The notes under the pieces are model-generated. The model searched no databases, was not told where the DNA came from, and was given only the letters and a program-made list of their open reading frames with translations. A program made the position numbers and the translations under genes. A stretch of DNA of 64,000 nucleotides from Myxococcales bacterium. Its GTDB lineage: Bacteria > Myxococcota_A > UBA796 > GCA-2862545. The stretch is from positions 19,145 to 83,144 of the forward strand of contig JAHQVJ010000176.1 in assembly GCA_019634415.1 (NCBI GenBank). Direction: 5' to 3'. Of this stretch, positions 1 through 7,672 are shown one piece after another; position 1 is the first letter of the stretch, and the number at the start of each line of letters is the position of its first letter.

Positions 1-266
1 TGGGTGACGTCGCCGGGCTGCGCGGTGGCCGCGAACCGGCTGCCCGGGCCCTTGCCGTGCACGACCATCACCACCTCGAGCCACCCCTCGTCGGCATCGA
101 AGCGACTCGGGGTGTAGGAGCGCATGGTCCTCGGCGCCACCTGCAGCTTCACCTTGTCTCCCGGCGCGAACGCAGCGCCCACCAAGGCCGGACCCGCCAG
201 CCGAACCGAGCGCAACCGCTCCGACAGCGTCGTCACCGACGTCACGCGTACTTGCTTGGACCCCAC
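1..266 (-). CDS. Siderophore-interacting protein, FAD-binding domain (N-terminal part)
   Basis: This gene runs off the left edge, so only about 88 N-terminal residues are visible. They include RSYTPSRFDADEGWLEV followed by VVVHGKGPGSRFA and QPGDV, the flavin-binding beta-barrel signature of siderophore-interacting (ViuB/SIP) ferric reductases, which release iron from ferric siderophores in the cytoplasm. The GTG at 266 is preferred over the GTG at 272 because AGAGG/GAGG lies just upstream at a workable distance. A Fur-like box begins 10 bases upstream, consistent with iron control. The C-terminal NAD(P)H domain cannot be checked. Confidence 0.75.
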   Translation of the reverse strand, partial: MGSKQVRVTSVTTLSERLRSVRLAGPALVGAAFAPGDKVKLQVAPRTMRSYTPSRFDADEGWLEVVMVVHGKGPGSRFAATAQPGDVT

Positions 267-275
267 ACCCACCTC

Positions 276-302
276 TATTGAAATCGATTTTCATTTTCAA
301 TA
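276..302. promoter_or_regulatory. Fur-like operator upstream of the siderophore-interacting protein
   Basis: An A/T-rich island in very GC-rich DNA. Outer arms TATTGAAA and TTTCAATA are exact inverted repeats separated by 11 bases. The core read on the minus strand, TGAAAATCGATTTCA, resembles the 7-1-7 Fur pattern TGATAATnATTATCA (10 of 14 matches). It lies directly before the siderophore-interacting gene, the expected place for iron repression. Confidence 0.55.
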
Positions 303-344
303 AGAACGACGAGGCACCGCGGCCGTCACGTGTTGTCGTGCGCG

Positions 345-1187
345 CTACTGGGCGAGCCGTGCCCCCAGGGCGCGCGCCACCTCCTCCACCGCAGCGATGT
401 GCACCTCGAGGAAGCGGCCCTGTGCTGCGTCGGTGAGGTTCATCAGCTCGATGGCGCCGAACACCTCGTCGCCGTGGGCCACCGGCACCACCGCGATCTG
501 CTTGGTGACGTAGCCCGACAGCGCGTCCATCTCGCCCACGTGCTTGGGATCCTGGTCGGCAGCACCGAGCACCACGGTGCGCGCATTCTCCATGGCGTAG
601 CCCGCCACACCGGTGCCCCGCGGCAGCCGAACGCCCATGAGCTTGCGACTGCCGGGACCCGAGACGGCGAAGAACTTGAGGTAGCCGCGGTCCGCCAGCA
701 CCACGGCGCCGCTCTCGGCGGAGACCCTGGTGAGTGCGGCGTGCAGCGCCAGCTCGCAGGCGATGATCTGCGTGGGCGCCGCCTCCACCTGGTCCAGGCC
801 GTCGCCGTTCTGGAGCAGGGCCCGGGTCTCTTCGGAGATTGCGTAGAGCAGCTCCACCTCCGACTCGTCCTCGTCGGTGGTGGTGTCGGGGGCCTCGCCG
901 AGCAGCTCGGGCTCTTCGGGCTCCTCCACCAGGTCCGAGGGCGCCTCCGGTGCCACGTCTACACCCTGCACCACGAAGTGGGCCCCACTGGCGATGTCGC
1001 GGGCGATCACGGTGCCGTTGGGCAGCACCTCGGCGGCGAGCCGGGAGACGTCTGCGGCGCAGCCCATCTCCTCGAGCCCGCGACCCAACGCCACGAGCCA
1101 GTTTCGGCCCTGCACCTGAACCCCCGCGCGTCCGCGGGCCGTGACGCTCCAGCTGGTCATCCCCGGTCGCTCCGTGGCCACAGTCAT
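345..1187 (-). CDS. GAF domain-containing protein
   Basis: A 280-residue protein without signal peptide or membrane segment. Residues about 1-75 form a small N-terminal region (contains GRNWLVALGRGLEEMG), followed by an acidic linker rich in Glu and Pro. The C-terminal 150 residues read as a GAF domain (VRLPRGTGVAGYAMENA, then VVPVAHGDEVFGAIELMN), a small-molecule or dimerisation sensor. No output domain such as a kinase or cyclase is attached, so it probably works with a partner. It is divergent from the flippase gene and separated from it by about 40 bases, which leaves room only for overlapping promoters. Confidence 0.75.
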   Translation of the reverse strand: MTVATERPGMTSWSVTARGRAGVQVQGRNWLVALGRGLEEMGCAADVSRLAAEVLPNGTVIARDIASGAHFVVQGVDVAPEAPSDLVEEPEEPELLGEAPDTTTDEDESEVELLYAISEETRALLQNGDGLDQVEAAPTQIIACELALHAALTRVSAESGAVVLADRGYLKFFAVSGPGSRKLMGVRLPRGTGVAGYAMENARTVVLGAADQDPKHVGEMDALSGYVTKQIAVVPVAHGDEVFGAIELMNLTDAAQGRFLEVHIAAVEEVARALGARLAQ

Positions 1188-1228
1188 ACCCCGATGCCGA
1201 GATCCATGGGGTGCGATACGCGCTCGCC

Positions 1229-2230
1229 ATGGACCAAGAACAGCGGCCCGACGCCCTGCATCGCTTTCGCCGGTGGGCTGCCGTGGCCGTGGCCCTCGCC
1301 ACGGTGGGCTACGTCGCCTACGCCCTGTGGCGCGGCTGGTCCGAGACGGCCACCGAGCTGGCGTCGTTCCTCTGGCCCATCTACGTGCCGGTGCTCGGCC
1401 TCACCCTGCTGAACTACGGGCTGCGCTACCTCAAGTGGCACTACCTGCTGGGTCGACTCGGCATCCACGTGCCCCACCGCACCAACGTGTGGATCTTCGT
1501 GACGGGCCTGGCGATGGTGATCAGCCCGGCGAAAGCCGGCGAGGTGGTCAAGCCCTGGCTCGTGAGGGTCTGCACGGGCGCCCCCATCCACCAAACGCTG
1601 CCCGCCCTGGTGGCGGAGCGCGGCACCGACGGCATCGCCGTGGTCATCCTGGCCGCCGTCGGCGTCACCACCTTCATGGCCGAGGCCACCGAGCTCATCT
1701 TCGGCACCATCGCCGCCATCGTGGCGGTCCTGGCCCTGATCTCCGTGCGCCCCCTCGCCAAGGGCGTCATCGACGTGGTCCGCCGCATCGGCCCACTGCG
1801 AGGCATCGCAGACGGGCTCGACGAGTCCTACGAGGCCACCCGCACGGTGCTGGCGCCCGTGCCCTTCGCGGTCACCCTGGCCATGAGCCTGGTGGCGTGG
1901 TTCGCAGAGTGCGTGGGCTACTGGCTGGTGTTCGTGGGCCTGAACGTCTCCACCGTGGGGCTGGACGCAGCCACCTTCCTCTACGCCTTCGCCACCGTGT
2001 TCGGCGCCCCCTCCCCCGGCGGCATGGGCATGGCGGACGCCGCACTGGTGGAAGGAGCGGTGCAGATCCTGCAGGTCTCGGCTCCTGTGGCGCTGGCGGC
2101 AGCACTGTTGGTCCGAGTGGCCACGCTGTGGTTCGGGGTGCTGCTGGGGGCCTGTGTGCTGCTCCGGCTGGAGAGCGTCATCGAGAGCGCCACGCGGCCC
2201 GACGCCCCCGACGAGGGCGAAGCCGCGTAG
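1229..2230 (+). CDS. Flippase-like integral membrane protein (LPG synthase TM region family)
   Basis: About 333 residues with seven to eight hydrophobic helices, matching the lysylphosphatidylglycerol synthase transmembrane region/UPF0104 family, thought to move lipids or lipid-linked sugars. Diagnostic stretches are NYGLRYLKWHYLLGRLG, ISPAKAGEVVKPWLV, VAERGTDGIAVVIL and GAPSPGGMGMADAALV. No cytoplasmic catalytic domain is fused. The ATG at 1229 is preferred, although a GTG at 1211 is in frame. A second member of the family lies at 26217-27212 beside glycan-type genes. Substrate unknown. Confidence 0.75.
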   Translation: MDQEQRPDALHRFRRWAAVAVALATVGYVAYALWRGWSETATELASFLWPIYVPVLGLTLLNYGLRYLKWHYLLGRLGIHVPHRTNVWIFVTGLAMVISPAKAGEVVKPWLVRVCTGAPIHQTLPALVAERGTDGIAVVILAAVGVTTFMAEATELIFGTIAAIVAVLALISVRPLAKGVIDVVRRIGPLRGIADGLDESYEATRTVLAPVPFAVTLAMSLVAWFAECVGYWLVFVGLNVSTVGLDAATFLYAFATVFGAPSPGGMGMADAALVEGAVQILQVSAPVALAAALLVRVATLWFGVLLGACVLLRLESVIESATRPDAPDEGEAA

Positions 2231-2250
2231 ACCCTGCTAGGGTGGCGCTC

Positions 2251-3060
2251 ATGTTTCTCGCTGCAGCGGTCCAGCTCAACGGCTCCTCCGACAGCGCACG
2301 GTGCCTCGACCAGGCCGTCGGCCTGATTCGTCGCGCCGCCTCTTATGGTGCGCGCTTCGTGGCCACGCCCGAGGCCACCAACTTCCTGGGCCCGCACGCC
2401 GACAAGGTGCGACGGGCCGAGAGCCTGCAAGGCCCCACCTGCCAGCACTTCGCCGAGCTCGCTCGGGAGCTCGGGATCCACCTACTCTTGGGCTCGTTCA
2501 ACGAGAAGGCAGACGACGAGCATCGTTGCTACAACACGAGCGTGCTCTTCGGCCCAGACGGACGACAGCTGGCGACCTACCGAAAGATCCACCTGTTCGA
2601 CGTCGACGTGTCGCCACAGCTGCGCTTTCTCGAGAGCGACACCGCGTTGGCAGGCGACACCCCGGTCACGGCGCAGACGCCGCTGGCCCATTTCGGTCTG
2701 TCCATCTGCTACGATCTGCGATTCGGCGAGCTGTACCGTACGTACCGCGACCGCGGGGCGAACGTGTTGCTGGTGCCGAGCGCGTTCACGCTTTCCACCG
2801 GCAAGGACCACTGGGAGCCGCTGCTGCGCACCCGCGCCATCGAGACCCAGTCCTACGTCATCGCACCTGGCCAGCACGGCACCCACGACGACGGTGGGTT
2901 GCGACAGAGCTGGGGACACTCCATGATCATCGATCCCTGGGGCCACGTGGTGGGCATGGCATCGGATGGTCCGGGGTTGGCATTGGCCGAGGTGCAGCTC
3001 GATCGCGTGGACCGAGCTCGCACGTCCATGCCCATTTCTTCGCACCGGAGGCTCACATGA
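2251..3060 (+). CDS. Carbon-nitrogen hydrolase (nitrilase superfamily), Nit-type amidase
   Basis: A 269-residue cytoplasmic protein with the complete nitrilase triad: Glu41 (ATPEATNF), Lys112 (YRKIHLFD) and Cys153 (GLSICYDLRFGELYR). The YRKIHLFD and CYDLRF signatures place it near the Nit/deaminated-glutathione amidase and omega-amidase branch, which hydrolyses small carboxamides such as deaminated glutathione or alpha-ketoglutaramate; the exact substrate is inferred. The ATG at 2251 follows AGGGTGG. The stop overlaps the next start by ATGA, so translation is probably coupled, though no functional link is obvious. Confidence 0.85.
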   Translation: MFLAAAVQLNGSSDSARCLDQAVGLIRRAASYGARFVATPEATNFLGPHADKVRRAESLQGPTCQHFAELARELGIHLLLGSFNEKADDEHRCYNTSVLFGPDGRQLATYRKIHLFDVDVSPQLRFLESDTALAGDTPVTAQTPLAHFGLSICYDLRFGELYRTYRDRGANVLLVPSAFTLSTGKDHWEPLLRTRAIETQSYVIAPGQHGTHDDGGLRQSWGHSMIIDPWGHVVGMASDGPGLALAEVQLDRVDRARTSMPISSHRRLT

Positions 3061-3917
3061 TCGCACTGCTGCTGTCGGGGTTGGCGGCCTTCGCCGCTCC
3101 CACCGACGAAGAGGTCAAGGGGATGGTCGAGGCCGTCTACGACCGAACCCTTCCCATGGAGGCGATGTGCATCACGCGCCCCGAGCTTCCGGCCGCCTTC
3201 CGCGAGGTGGTGGTGGCGGGCGTGCGCCGCGGAGCCCTGGGCTGCTCGGTGGTGGGGGTGGTCACCAAGGACAAGCTGCGCAAGGCCACCTCGGCCACCG
3301 CCGCGATCAAGGCGTCGGCTTGGGAAGAGCTGTCTGCCCAGGAGCGCGCCGACCACCTGAAGGCGTACACCGAGCAGGTGCTGCTGGCCTTCGCCCAGGT
3401 CCAGGACGACTCGAGCCAGGCCCGCGCGCGCGGGGAGGGCTTCGAGGTCACCTCCACCTACATCCACCGGGTGAAGAAGTCGGGCTACACCGCCCTTAGC
3501 GAGGGCCGCTGGCGCTTCGACGCCAACGGCAAGGTCGAGGAGAAGAGCGAGACGCCCCAGCGGTACTGGCGCACCAAGCTGTCGGTGCGGCCCGCCAAGG
3601 TCACGGGCACGCTGACCACCGACATGGTGGCGAGCACGGTCAACCAGCGCGGAGCGGTGGTCAAGCGCTGCTTCACGCGGGCCTGGGAGAAGGACCCCAC
3701 CCTGCGGGGGCGCGTGCAGCTGACCTGGACGGTGCAGGAGGGCAAGTCGGCCAACCTGGGCGTGATCGACAACGACAGCCCACCCGAGGAGCTGGCGAAC
3801 TGCTACGCCTGGCGAGCGGTGAACCAGCTCGAGTGGCCGGCGGAGGAGCGAGGCACGGTGCAGTTCGTGTTCGCCGTGAGCCGCACCGATGCGGAACCGC
3901 CCCCCCTCGACGACTGA
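3057..3917 (+). CDS. Exported protein with AgmX/PglI-type C-terminal domain
   Basis: A 286-residue protein starting with a short signal peptide (MIALLLSGLAAFAAPTDEE). The middle (residues about 15-180) is helical and unrecognised. From about residue 185, VNQRGAVVKRCFTRAWEKD, LRGRVQLTWTVQEG and LANCYAWRAVNQLEWP match the AgmX/PglI C-terminal domain, a TonB-C-like fold common in myxobacterial gliding and envelope proteins. GGAGG sits ten bases upstream inside the amidase gene. A second protein with the same domain, fused to an ExbB-like part, is at 47837-49672. Periplasmic role inferred. Confidence 0.7.
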   Translation: MIALLLSGLAAFAAPTDEEVKGMVEAVYDRTLPMEAMCITRPELPAAFREVVVAGVRRGALGCSVVGVVTKDKLRKATSATAAIKASAWEELSAQERADHLKAYTEQVLLAFAQVQDDSSQARARGEGFEVTSTYIHRVKKSGYTALSEGRWRFDANGKVEEKSETPQRYWRTKLSVRPAKVTGTLTTDMVASTVNQRGAVVKRCFTRAWEKDPTLRGRVQLTWTVQEGKSANLGVIDNDSPPEELANCYAWRAVNQLEWPAEERGTVQFVFAVSRTDAEPPPLDD

Positions 3918-3919
3918 TC

Positions 3920-4873
3920 GTGGCCACACGCCGCTGGGTGGTCGTGGGAGCAGGTGGGATCGGCGCCGGCCTCGGAGGGGCCATGGCGCGCGACGGCGCC
4001 GACGTGCACCTGGTGGCACGCGGCGCGCACCTGCGGGCCCTGCGCGAGCGCGGGCTGCGGTGGCGCACCCCCGAGCACGACGAGCTGCTGAAGCTGCCGG
4101 CATCGGAGCTGTCTGCGGTGACCCCCGCGGAGGGCGACGTGGTGGTGCTGGCCACCAAGCTGCAGGACGCCGAGCAAGCCCTGGAGCTGGTCCACGCTCG
4201 CTTCGGACCCACGGTGCCCGTGGTCACCTGGACCAATGGTGTGCACGGCCAGCGCTGGGCAGTGGCTCGCTTCCACACGGTGGTGGCCTCGGTGATCTAC
4301 GTGCCCGCCACCTACCAGGCCCCTGGAGAGGCCTGCCTGTGGGGGCAGCCCTACCGCGGCACCATGCACCTGGGACAGATCCGCGGCGCCAACACCGCCG
4401 TGCGCGACGCGCTGGCCGCGGCCCTGCAGCAGGCCGACTTCGAAGCACCGGTGCACCGCGATCTCGCACCGGTGCAGAACGCCAAGTGGGTCGTGAACTG
4501 CGGCGGGGCGGCTCAGGCGCTGGTGGTCGCGGACCAGTGGCGACAGGTCGCCGACGCCGCCATCGCCGAGGCGCGCCGGATCATGGGCGTCGCGGGGCTG
4601 CCGGTGGCGTCGGACGCCGAGCTACTGCCCCGGCCATTGAGCATGGGCACCATCGACGGGCAGCAGCGCGGGGGAGGCTCCACCTGGCAGAGCCTCACCT
4701 CCGGGCGCTCCCTGGAGTCGCGCTACCTCAACGGCGCCATCGTGGAGCTCGCCGATGAGCACGGTGCCAAGGCTCCCATCAACGAGGCCCTGGTGTACGC
4801 GGCCGCACGCGCGGAGGCGGAGGGCTGGCGTGCCCCCTCGCTGCGGGCCTCCGAGGTACTCCCAGGCGCCTGA
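3920..4873 (+). CDS. 2-dehydropantoate 2-reductase (ketopantoate reductase) family
   Basis: A 317-residue cytoplasmic enzyme. The N-terminus carries the Rossmann fingerprint GAGGIG (residues 10-15) in WVVVGAGGIGAGLGGAMARDG. The ApbA/PanE-type core follows (VVVLATKLQDAEQAL, TWTNGVHG, NAKWVVNCGG), and the C-terminal helical domain ends with ESRYLNGAIVELADEHG and PINEALVYA. The family reduces ketopantoate to pantoate with NADPH for coenzyme A synthesis, but many paralogues act on other substrates, so panE is not assigned. The GTG at 3920 lies two bases after the previous stop. Confidence 0.8.
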   Translation: MATRRWVVVGAGGIGAGLGGAMARDGADVHLVARGAHLRALRERGLRWRTPEHDELLKLPASELSAVTPAEGDVVVLATKLQDAEQALELVHARFGPTVPVVTWTNGVHGQRWAVARFHTVVASVIYVPATYQAPGEACLWGQPYRGTMHLGQIRGANTAVRDALAAALQQADFEAPVHRDLAPVQNAKWVVNCGGAAQALVVADQWRQVADAAIAEARRIMGVAGLPVASDAELLPRPLSMGTIDGQQRGGGSTWQSLTSGRSLESRYLNGAIVELADEHGAKAPINEALVYAAARAEAEGWRAPSLRASEVLPGA

Positions 4874-4874
4874 G

Positions 4875-5030
4875 CTACTTGCCGCAGGGTGCCAGCATGT
4901 TGGCGCACCAGCTCATGAAGCAGCCCGCGTCGCCGCCTCCGTCGGCGGCCACCACCGCGGCCAGAGCAGCAGCGGGAACGGCCAGGGCGGCAGCCATCAC
5001 GGCGATCCGAATCACACGCTCACGAGACAT
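4875..5030 (-). CDS. Small exported peptide with three cysteines
   Basis: A 51-residue peptide. GGAGG stands five bases before the ATG, a strong start. Residues 1-28 form a basic then hydrophobic signal-like segment (MSRERVIRIAVMAAALAV, then PAAALA). The remainder is short and contains GGGDAG, then CFMSWCANMLAPCGK with cysteines in a C-x4-C-x6-C pattern. No family is recognised. It lies downstream of the 30-residue membrane peptide on the same strand and may share its Fur-like operator. The stop nearly touches that of the convergent reductase gene. It could be a small redox or metal-binding peptide or a toxin-like peptide; no processing genes are adjacent. Confidence 0.6.
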   Translation of the reverse strand: MSRERVIRIAVMAAALAVPAAALAAVVAADGGGDAGCFMSWCANMLAPCGK

Positions 5031-5128
5031 TCGACCTCCACACCGCCAGGCCGAGCCAGGCGAGATCGGGAGGGTATCGTGCTTCGTCCCCCGCCCCTGC
5101 CACCAGTTGTCACGCCGGCAGCCGAAGG

Positions 5129-5221
5129 TCAGCCCGCCAGCTCCTCTCGCCAAGCCGAGACCACGATCAGGATGGTGGTCACGAACATCCAGAGGATGAG
5201 CACCAGGAACCAGCTCGGCAT
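5129..5221 (-). CDS. 30-residue single-helix membrane microprotein
   Basis: A very short gene with a textbook ribosome binding site (GGAGG, four bases before the ATG). It encodes MPSWFLVLILWMFVTTIL, continues hydrophobic to about residue 22 and ends in a charged tail (AWREELAG). The one-helix layout with polar C-terminus is typical of regulatory or subunit microproteins of transporters and oxidases. A Fur-like box starts 27 bases upstream of the ATG, and the Cys-peptide gene follows on the same strand after 98 bases. No homologue recognised. Confidence 0.5.
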   Translation of the reverse strand: MPSWFLVLILWMFVTTILIVVSAWREELAG

Positions 5222-5247
5222 GGGGCCTCCACGATCTACTCCCTTCT

Positions 5248-5268
5248 TAATGAAAATGAATTTCATTA
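5248..5268. promoter_or_regulatory. Fur-like operator between the microprotein and MarR genes
   Basis: Perfect inverted arms TAATGAAA and TTTCATTA flank a 5-base centre. The 7-1-7 alignment to TGATAATnATTATCA gives 11 of 14 matches. The site lies in the divergent region, 27 bases from the microprotein start on the left and 90 or more bases from the MarR gene on the right. It closely resembles the box at 276-302, suggesting that one iron-responsive repressor controls both loci. Confidence 0.6.
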
Positions 5269-5317
5269 TCAACTTGTTTCACGAGCACGCGGCATCTCAG
5301 CCGTTTCGGCTCAATAG

Positions 5318-5349
5318 TCCGCATACGGATTATATGGTCCGCATGCGGA
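5318..5349. promoter_or_regulatory. Tandem palindromic operators, probably for the adjacent MarR regulator
   Basis: Two near-identical 12-base palindromes, TCCGCATACGGA (5318-5329) and TCCGCATGCGGA (5338-5349, perfect), lie exactly 20 bases apart, about two helical turns on the same DNA face. The second ends nine bases before the ATG at 5358. This layout fits autoregulation by a dimeric winged-helix regulator such as the MarR protein encoded immediately downstream. Confidence 0.6.
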
Positions 5350-5357
5350 CCACATGG

Positions 5358-5771
5358 ATGCGAGACAACCTCTTCCTGCTGCTCAAGGCAGCGTGTCATC
5401 AGGTCACGACTCGTGGCGCAGCTCGCGCCACGGATCGGGTCGGCGTCCATGGAGCACAAGCCTTGGCGCTGCTGGCGCTCCAGGAGCAGCCGGGCTGTAC
5501 CGTCACCCAGCTCGCCGACATCTTGGGGCTCAGGATGTCGGCCGCAGCCACACTCGTGCAGCGCCTCGTCCGAGACGGCCTCGTGCAGCGAGCGCCCAGC
5601 GAACGAGACGGCCGGGCCGTCCTTCTCCACCTCAGCGCCGAGGGGAAGAATGCTGCCGAAGGTGCTGCGGCGCTGATCGACGACTTCGCACAGCTGCTGC
5701 GTCGTGGCTTCGACGATGACGAGCTGGCCGTGGTCGAGCGCTTCTTGAACCATGCCCTGGAGGCCCTGTGA
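5358..5771 (+). CDS. MarR family transcriptional regulator
   Basis: A 137-residue winged-helix protein. GAQALALLALQEQPGCTVTQLADILG and RMSAAATLVQRLVRDGLVQR (about residues 30-80) form the helix-turn-helix and recognition helix. DGRAVLLHLSAEG is the wing, and the C-terminal helices (LIDDFAQLL, LAVVERFLNHALE) make the dimer. Starts at 5334 and 5343 are also in frame, but 5358 leaves both tandem palindromes in the leader. The stop overlaps the next start (GTGA), so the downstream membrane protein is a likely co-expressed partner. The effector molecule is unknown; a Fur-like box lies upstream. Confidence 0.8.
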   Translation: MRDNLFLLLKAACHQVTTRGAARATDRVGVHGAQALALLALQEQPGCTVTQLADILGLRMSAAATLVQRLVRDGLVQRAPSERDGRAVLLHLSAEGKNAAEGAAALIDDFAQLLRRGFDDDELAVVERFLNHALEAL

Positions 5772-6190
5772 GCTGGATCGTCGCCCTTCGCCTGGCTGGC
5801 TGCGTCGTCTTGAGTATCGGTGCCGCCCACCTGGTCATGCCCACCTGGGGCTACGACTCGGAGGTGGTGGGCGCTTTGGCTCCCGAGGTCAAGGCACACT
5901 TCCACGATCTCGGCACCTACGCGATCGGTGTGTTCTTGATCGCCTTCGGAGCGCTGAGCCTGGCCTTCAGCCGTCGCCCGAGTGCCGAAGGCGCACTGTT
6001 CTGTGCCGTGATGGTCGCCGTCTGGTCGATCCGCCTCTTGCTGGAGCTGCTGTTCCCCGTGGAGTTGGCCCTGTTCCGGGTGCCCGCACCCCATGCGCCG
6101 CTCCTCGGCGTGGTGGGGACTCTGTGCGTGCTGTACGCACTCGCGGCCGTGCGGCTGGCTCCCCACCTCGCCACGAAGACACTGAACTAG
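5768..6190 (+). CDS. Small four-helix membrane protein
   Basis: A 140-residue protein with four hydrophobic segments (about residues 3-22, 47-67, 75-95 and 112-132). The first begins VALRLAGCVVLSIGAAHLV. Short polar loops include SEVVGALAPEVKAHFHDLGTYA. The size and layout recall DUF4345-type small membrane proteins, but I cannot confirm the family. It starts with GTG inside the MarR stop codon, so the two are translationally coupled. Any role would be tied to whatever signal the MarR protein senses. Confidence 0.65.
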   Translation: MSWIVALRLAGCVVLSIGAAHLVMPTWGYDSEVVGALAPEVKAHFHDLGTYAIGVFLIAFGALSLAFSRRPSAEGALFCAVMVAVWSIRLLLELLFPVELALFRVPAPHAPLLGVVGTLCVLYALAAVRLAPHLATKTLN

Positions 6191-6196
6191 ACGACG

Positions 6197-7648
6197 TCAG
6201 CGCGCCTGCGGCTCCTCACCACACAGCGCCTGGTTGGCGAACAGCACGCAGCCGTCCACCGCCTCGGCGCGGAACAGGCTGTGGCTGAAGTCCGCGAAGT
6301 CCAGGCGATAGAGCACCTCCCCCGCCTCGTCGATCTCTGCCAGGAACCCTGCTCGCGACTCGCCACCGCTGCTTGCACAGTGGTTGCAGTGCCCGCTCGC
6401 CACCAGCCGGTTGCCCCCGGGCAGGCCCGTCACGTTGCCGTAGAACGGCTCGTGCAGATCCGGCTCGGTCCACTCCCACACGGGGCGCAGCGTGCGCGCC
6501 GCCATGTCCAGCTCGTACTCCACCGCGCGAGAGTACAGCCCGTCGCTGCGCTGCACCCCGTTGTCGAACAGCCGCAGACGATCGCCGTCGAGCTGTGGGC
6601 CGTGCTGGGCGAAGAACAGCTCCTCGGGATGCAGCACGGCCCCCGCCTCGTCCACCGCATCGAACTCGCCACGGGCACCCCCCATGCGCCAGCTCAGCCG
6701 CTTGGTGCGACGATCGATGCGCAGGATCACCGACTGGCCGCGGCAGCTCACCCACACCGCCGGCCCCAGGGCGTCGTCGAGCCACACCACGGCGTTGGCG
6801 TGCAGTGGATCGAGATCGTCGACCTCGACCCAGTCGTAGTCGCCGAGCGCAGCGCCCTCCTGGGTCTCGTAGGACCAGGTGATCTGCCCGGTCGCGGGAT
6901 CGACGGCCTCGATCCGGAACCCCTTCACGTTGCGCCCCTGTAGCTGCAGCGGGCTGTCGGCCAGCGACACCACGTGCCCCTCGTCGGTGAAGGCGGCCTC
7001 GTGGTGGTGGTTGAGGTCGAGGGGTGCGAGCGGCACCTGGAAGACCACCTCTCCCGACAGGTCGAACAGGGCTGGCGGCATGCCCTTGCCGCCACCGGCG
7101 AGCACGTGCTCCCCGCTGACGCGCACCGTCACCCCGCCCGTGTTCGCCTCGGGCAGCTCGCGGTACCAGCGGATCCGACCCTTTCCGTCCACCACCAGCG
7201 CCCACTGCACCTTGGGCACGTCCACGCCCTGGCGCCAGTGGTTGAGCACCAGGTAGCCGCCCGCGATCTCGGACCGCAGCGGGTCCCCGGAGGGCACGAG
7301 CACCGCCATGTCGTCGGGCAGTGGATCGGTATGCACCTCCCCCGACCAAGCCACGGCCCGGTCCGGCTCGCCGATGGTACAGCTGTAGCGGGTGTCGGCG
7401 AGCAGCCCCTGCAGCTGCAGCGGCTGGTCGCTCACGCCGCGAACCACGTGCACCTCACCAGGGTCCTCGCTGGAGGTGCAGATCAGCTCCACGGGCCGCT
7501 GCACGCTGGCCTGCAGCGACAAGTGCTTTTCGAGCACGTGGTGCTCACCGCTCGTGACCACCACGTCGAGCTGTAGCTGCGGCGTACACGCTGCAAGCAG
7601 GCACACAGCCCACGACGTGCGATCCTCGAGCACGGAGTTCCATCCCAT
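6197..7648 (-). CDS. Arylsulfotransferase (ASST)-like lipoprotein
   Basis: A 483-residue predicted lipoprotein; the hydrophobic N-terminus ends in the lipobox CLLAAC. The mature part begins with a Fn3-like stretch (SEDPGEVHVVRGVSDQPLQL), followed by a beta-propeller with WYRELPEANTGG, LNHHHEAAFTDEGHVVSLA, MGGARGEFD, FFAQHGPQL and a VWEWTEP motif. These are features of the aryl-sulfate sulfotransferase group, which move sulfate between phenols in the periplasm without PAPS. Because paralogues of this type lack proven activity, the reaction is inferred. A paralogue is at 24638-26182. The upstream M16 gene ends 22 bases away on the same strand. Confidence 0.7.
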   Translation of the reverse strand: MGWNSVLEDRTSWAVCLLAACTPQLQLDVVVTSGEHHVLEKHLSLQASVQRPVELICTSSEDPGEVHVVRGVSDQPLQLQGLLADTRYSCTIGEPDRAVAWSGEVHTDPLPDDMAVLVPSGDPLRSEIAGGYLVLNHWRQGVDVPKVQWALVVDGKGRIRWYRELPEANTGGVTVRVSGEHVLAGGGKGMPPALFDLSGEVVFQVPLAPLDLNHHHEAAFTDEGHVVSLADSPLQLQGRNVKGFRIEAVDPATGQITWSYETQEGAALGDYDWVEVDDLDPLHANAVVWLDDALGPAVWVSCRGQSVILRIDRRTKRLSWRMGGARGEFDAVDEAGAVLHPEELFFAQHGPQLDGDRLRLFDNGVQRSDGLYSRAVEYELDMAARTLRPVWEWTEPDLHEPFYGNVTGLPGGNRLVASGHCNHCASSGGESRAGFLAEIDEAGEVLYRLDFADFSHSLFRAEAVDGCVLFANQALCGEEPQAR

Positions 7649-7666
7649 GCTCGAGGATAGCCACAC

Positions 7667-7672
7667 AGTCTA
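7667..7672 (-). promoter_or_regulatory. Possible -10 element (TAGACT) before the ASST-like gene
   Basis: TAGACT on the minus strand starts 24 bases before the ATG at 7648 and overlaps the TAG stop of the upstream protease gene, in the context GAGTAGACTG. The same GAGTAGACTG string, again using the upstream stop, precedes the ASST paralogue at 24638. No convincing -35 is visible. Confidence 0.3.

Noticed and set aside
2238..2250. TAGGGT before the amidase gene considered as -10 of a leaderless transcript
   Set aside because: The same bases form AGGGTGG, a usable ribosome binding site five bases before the ATG, so a promoter reading is not needed.
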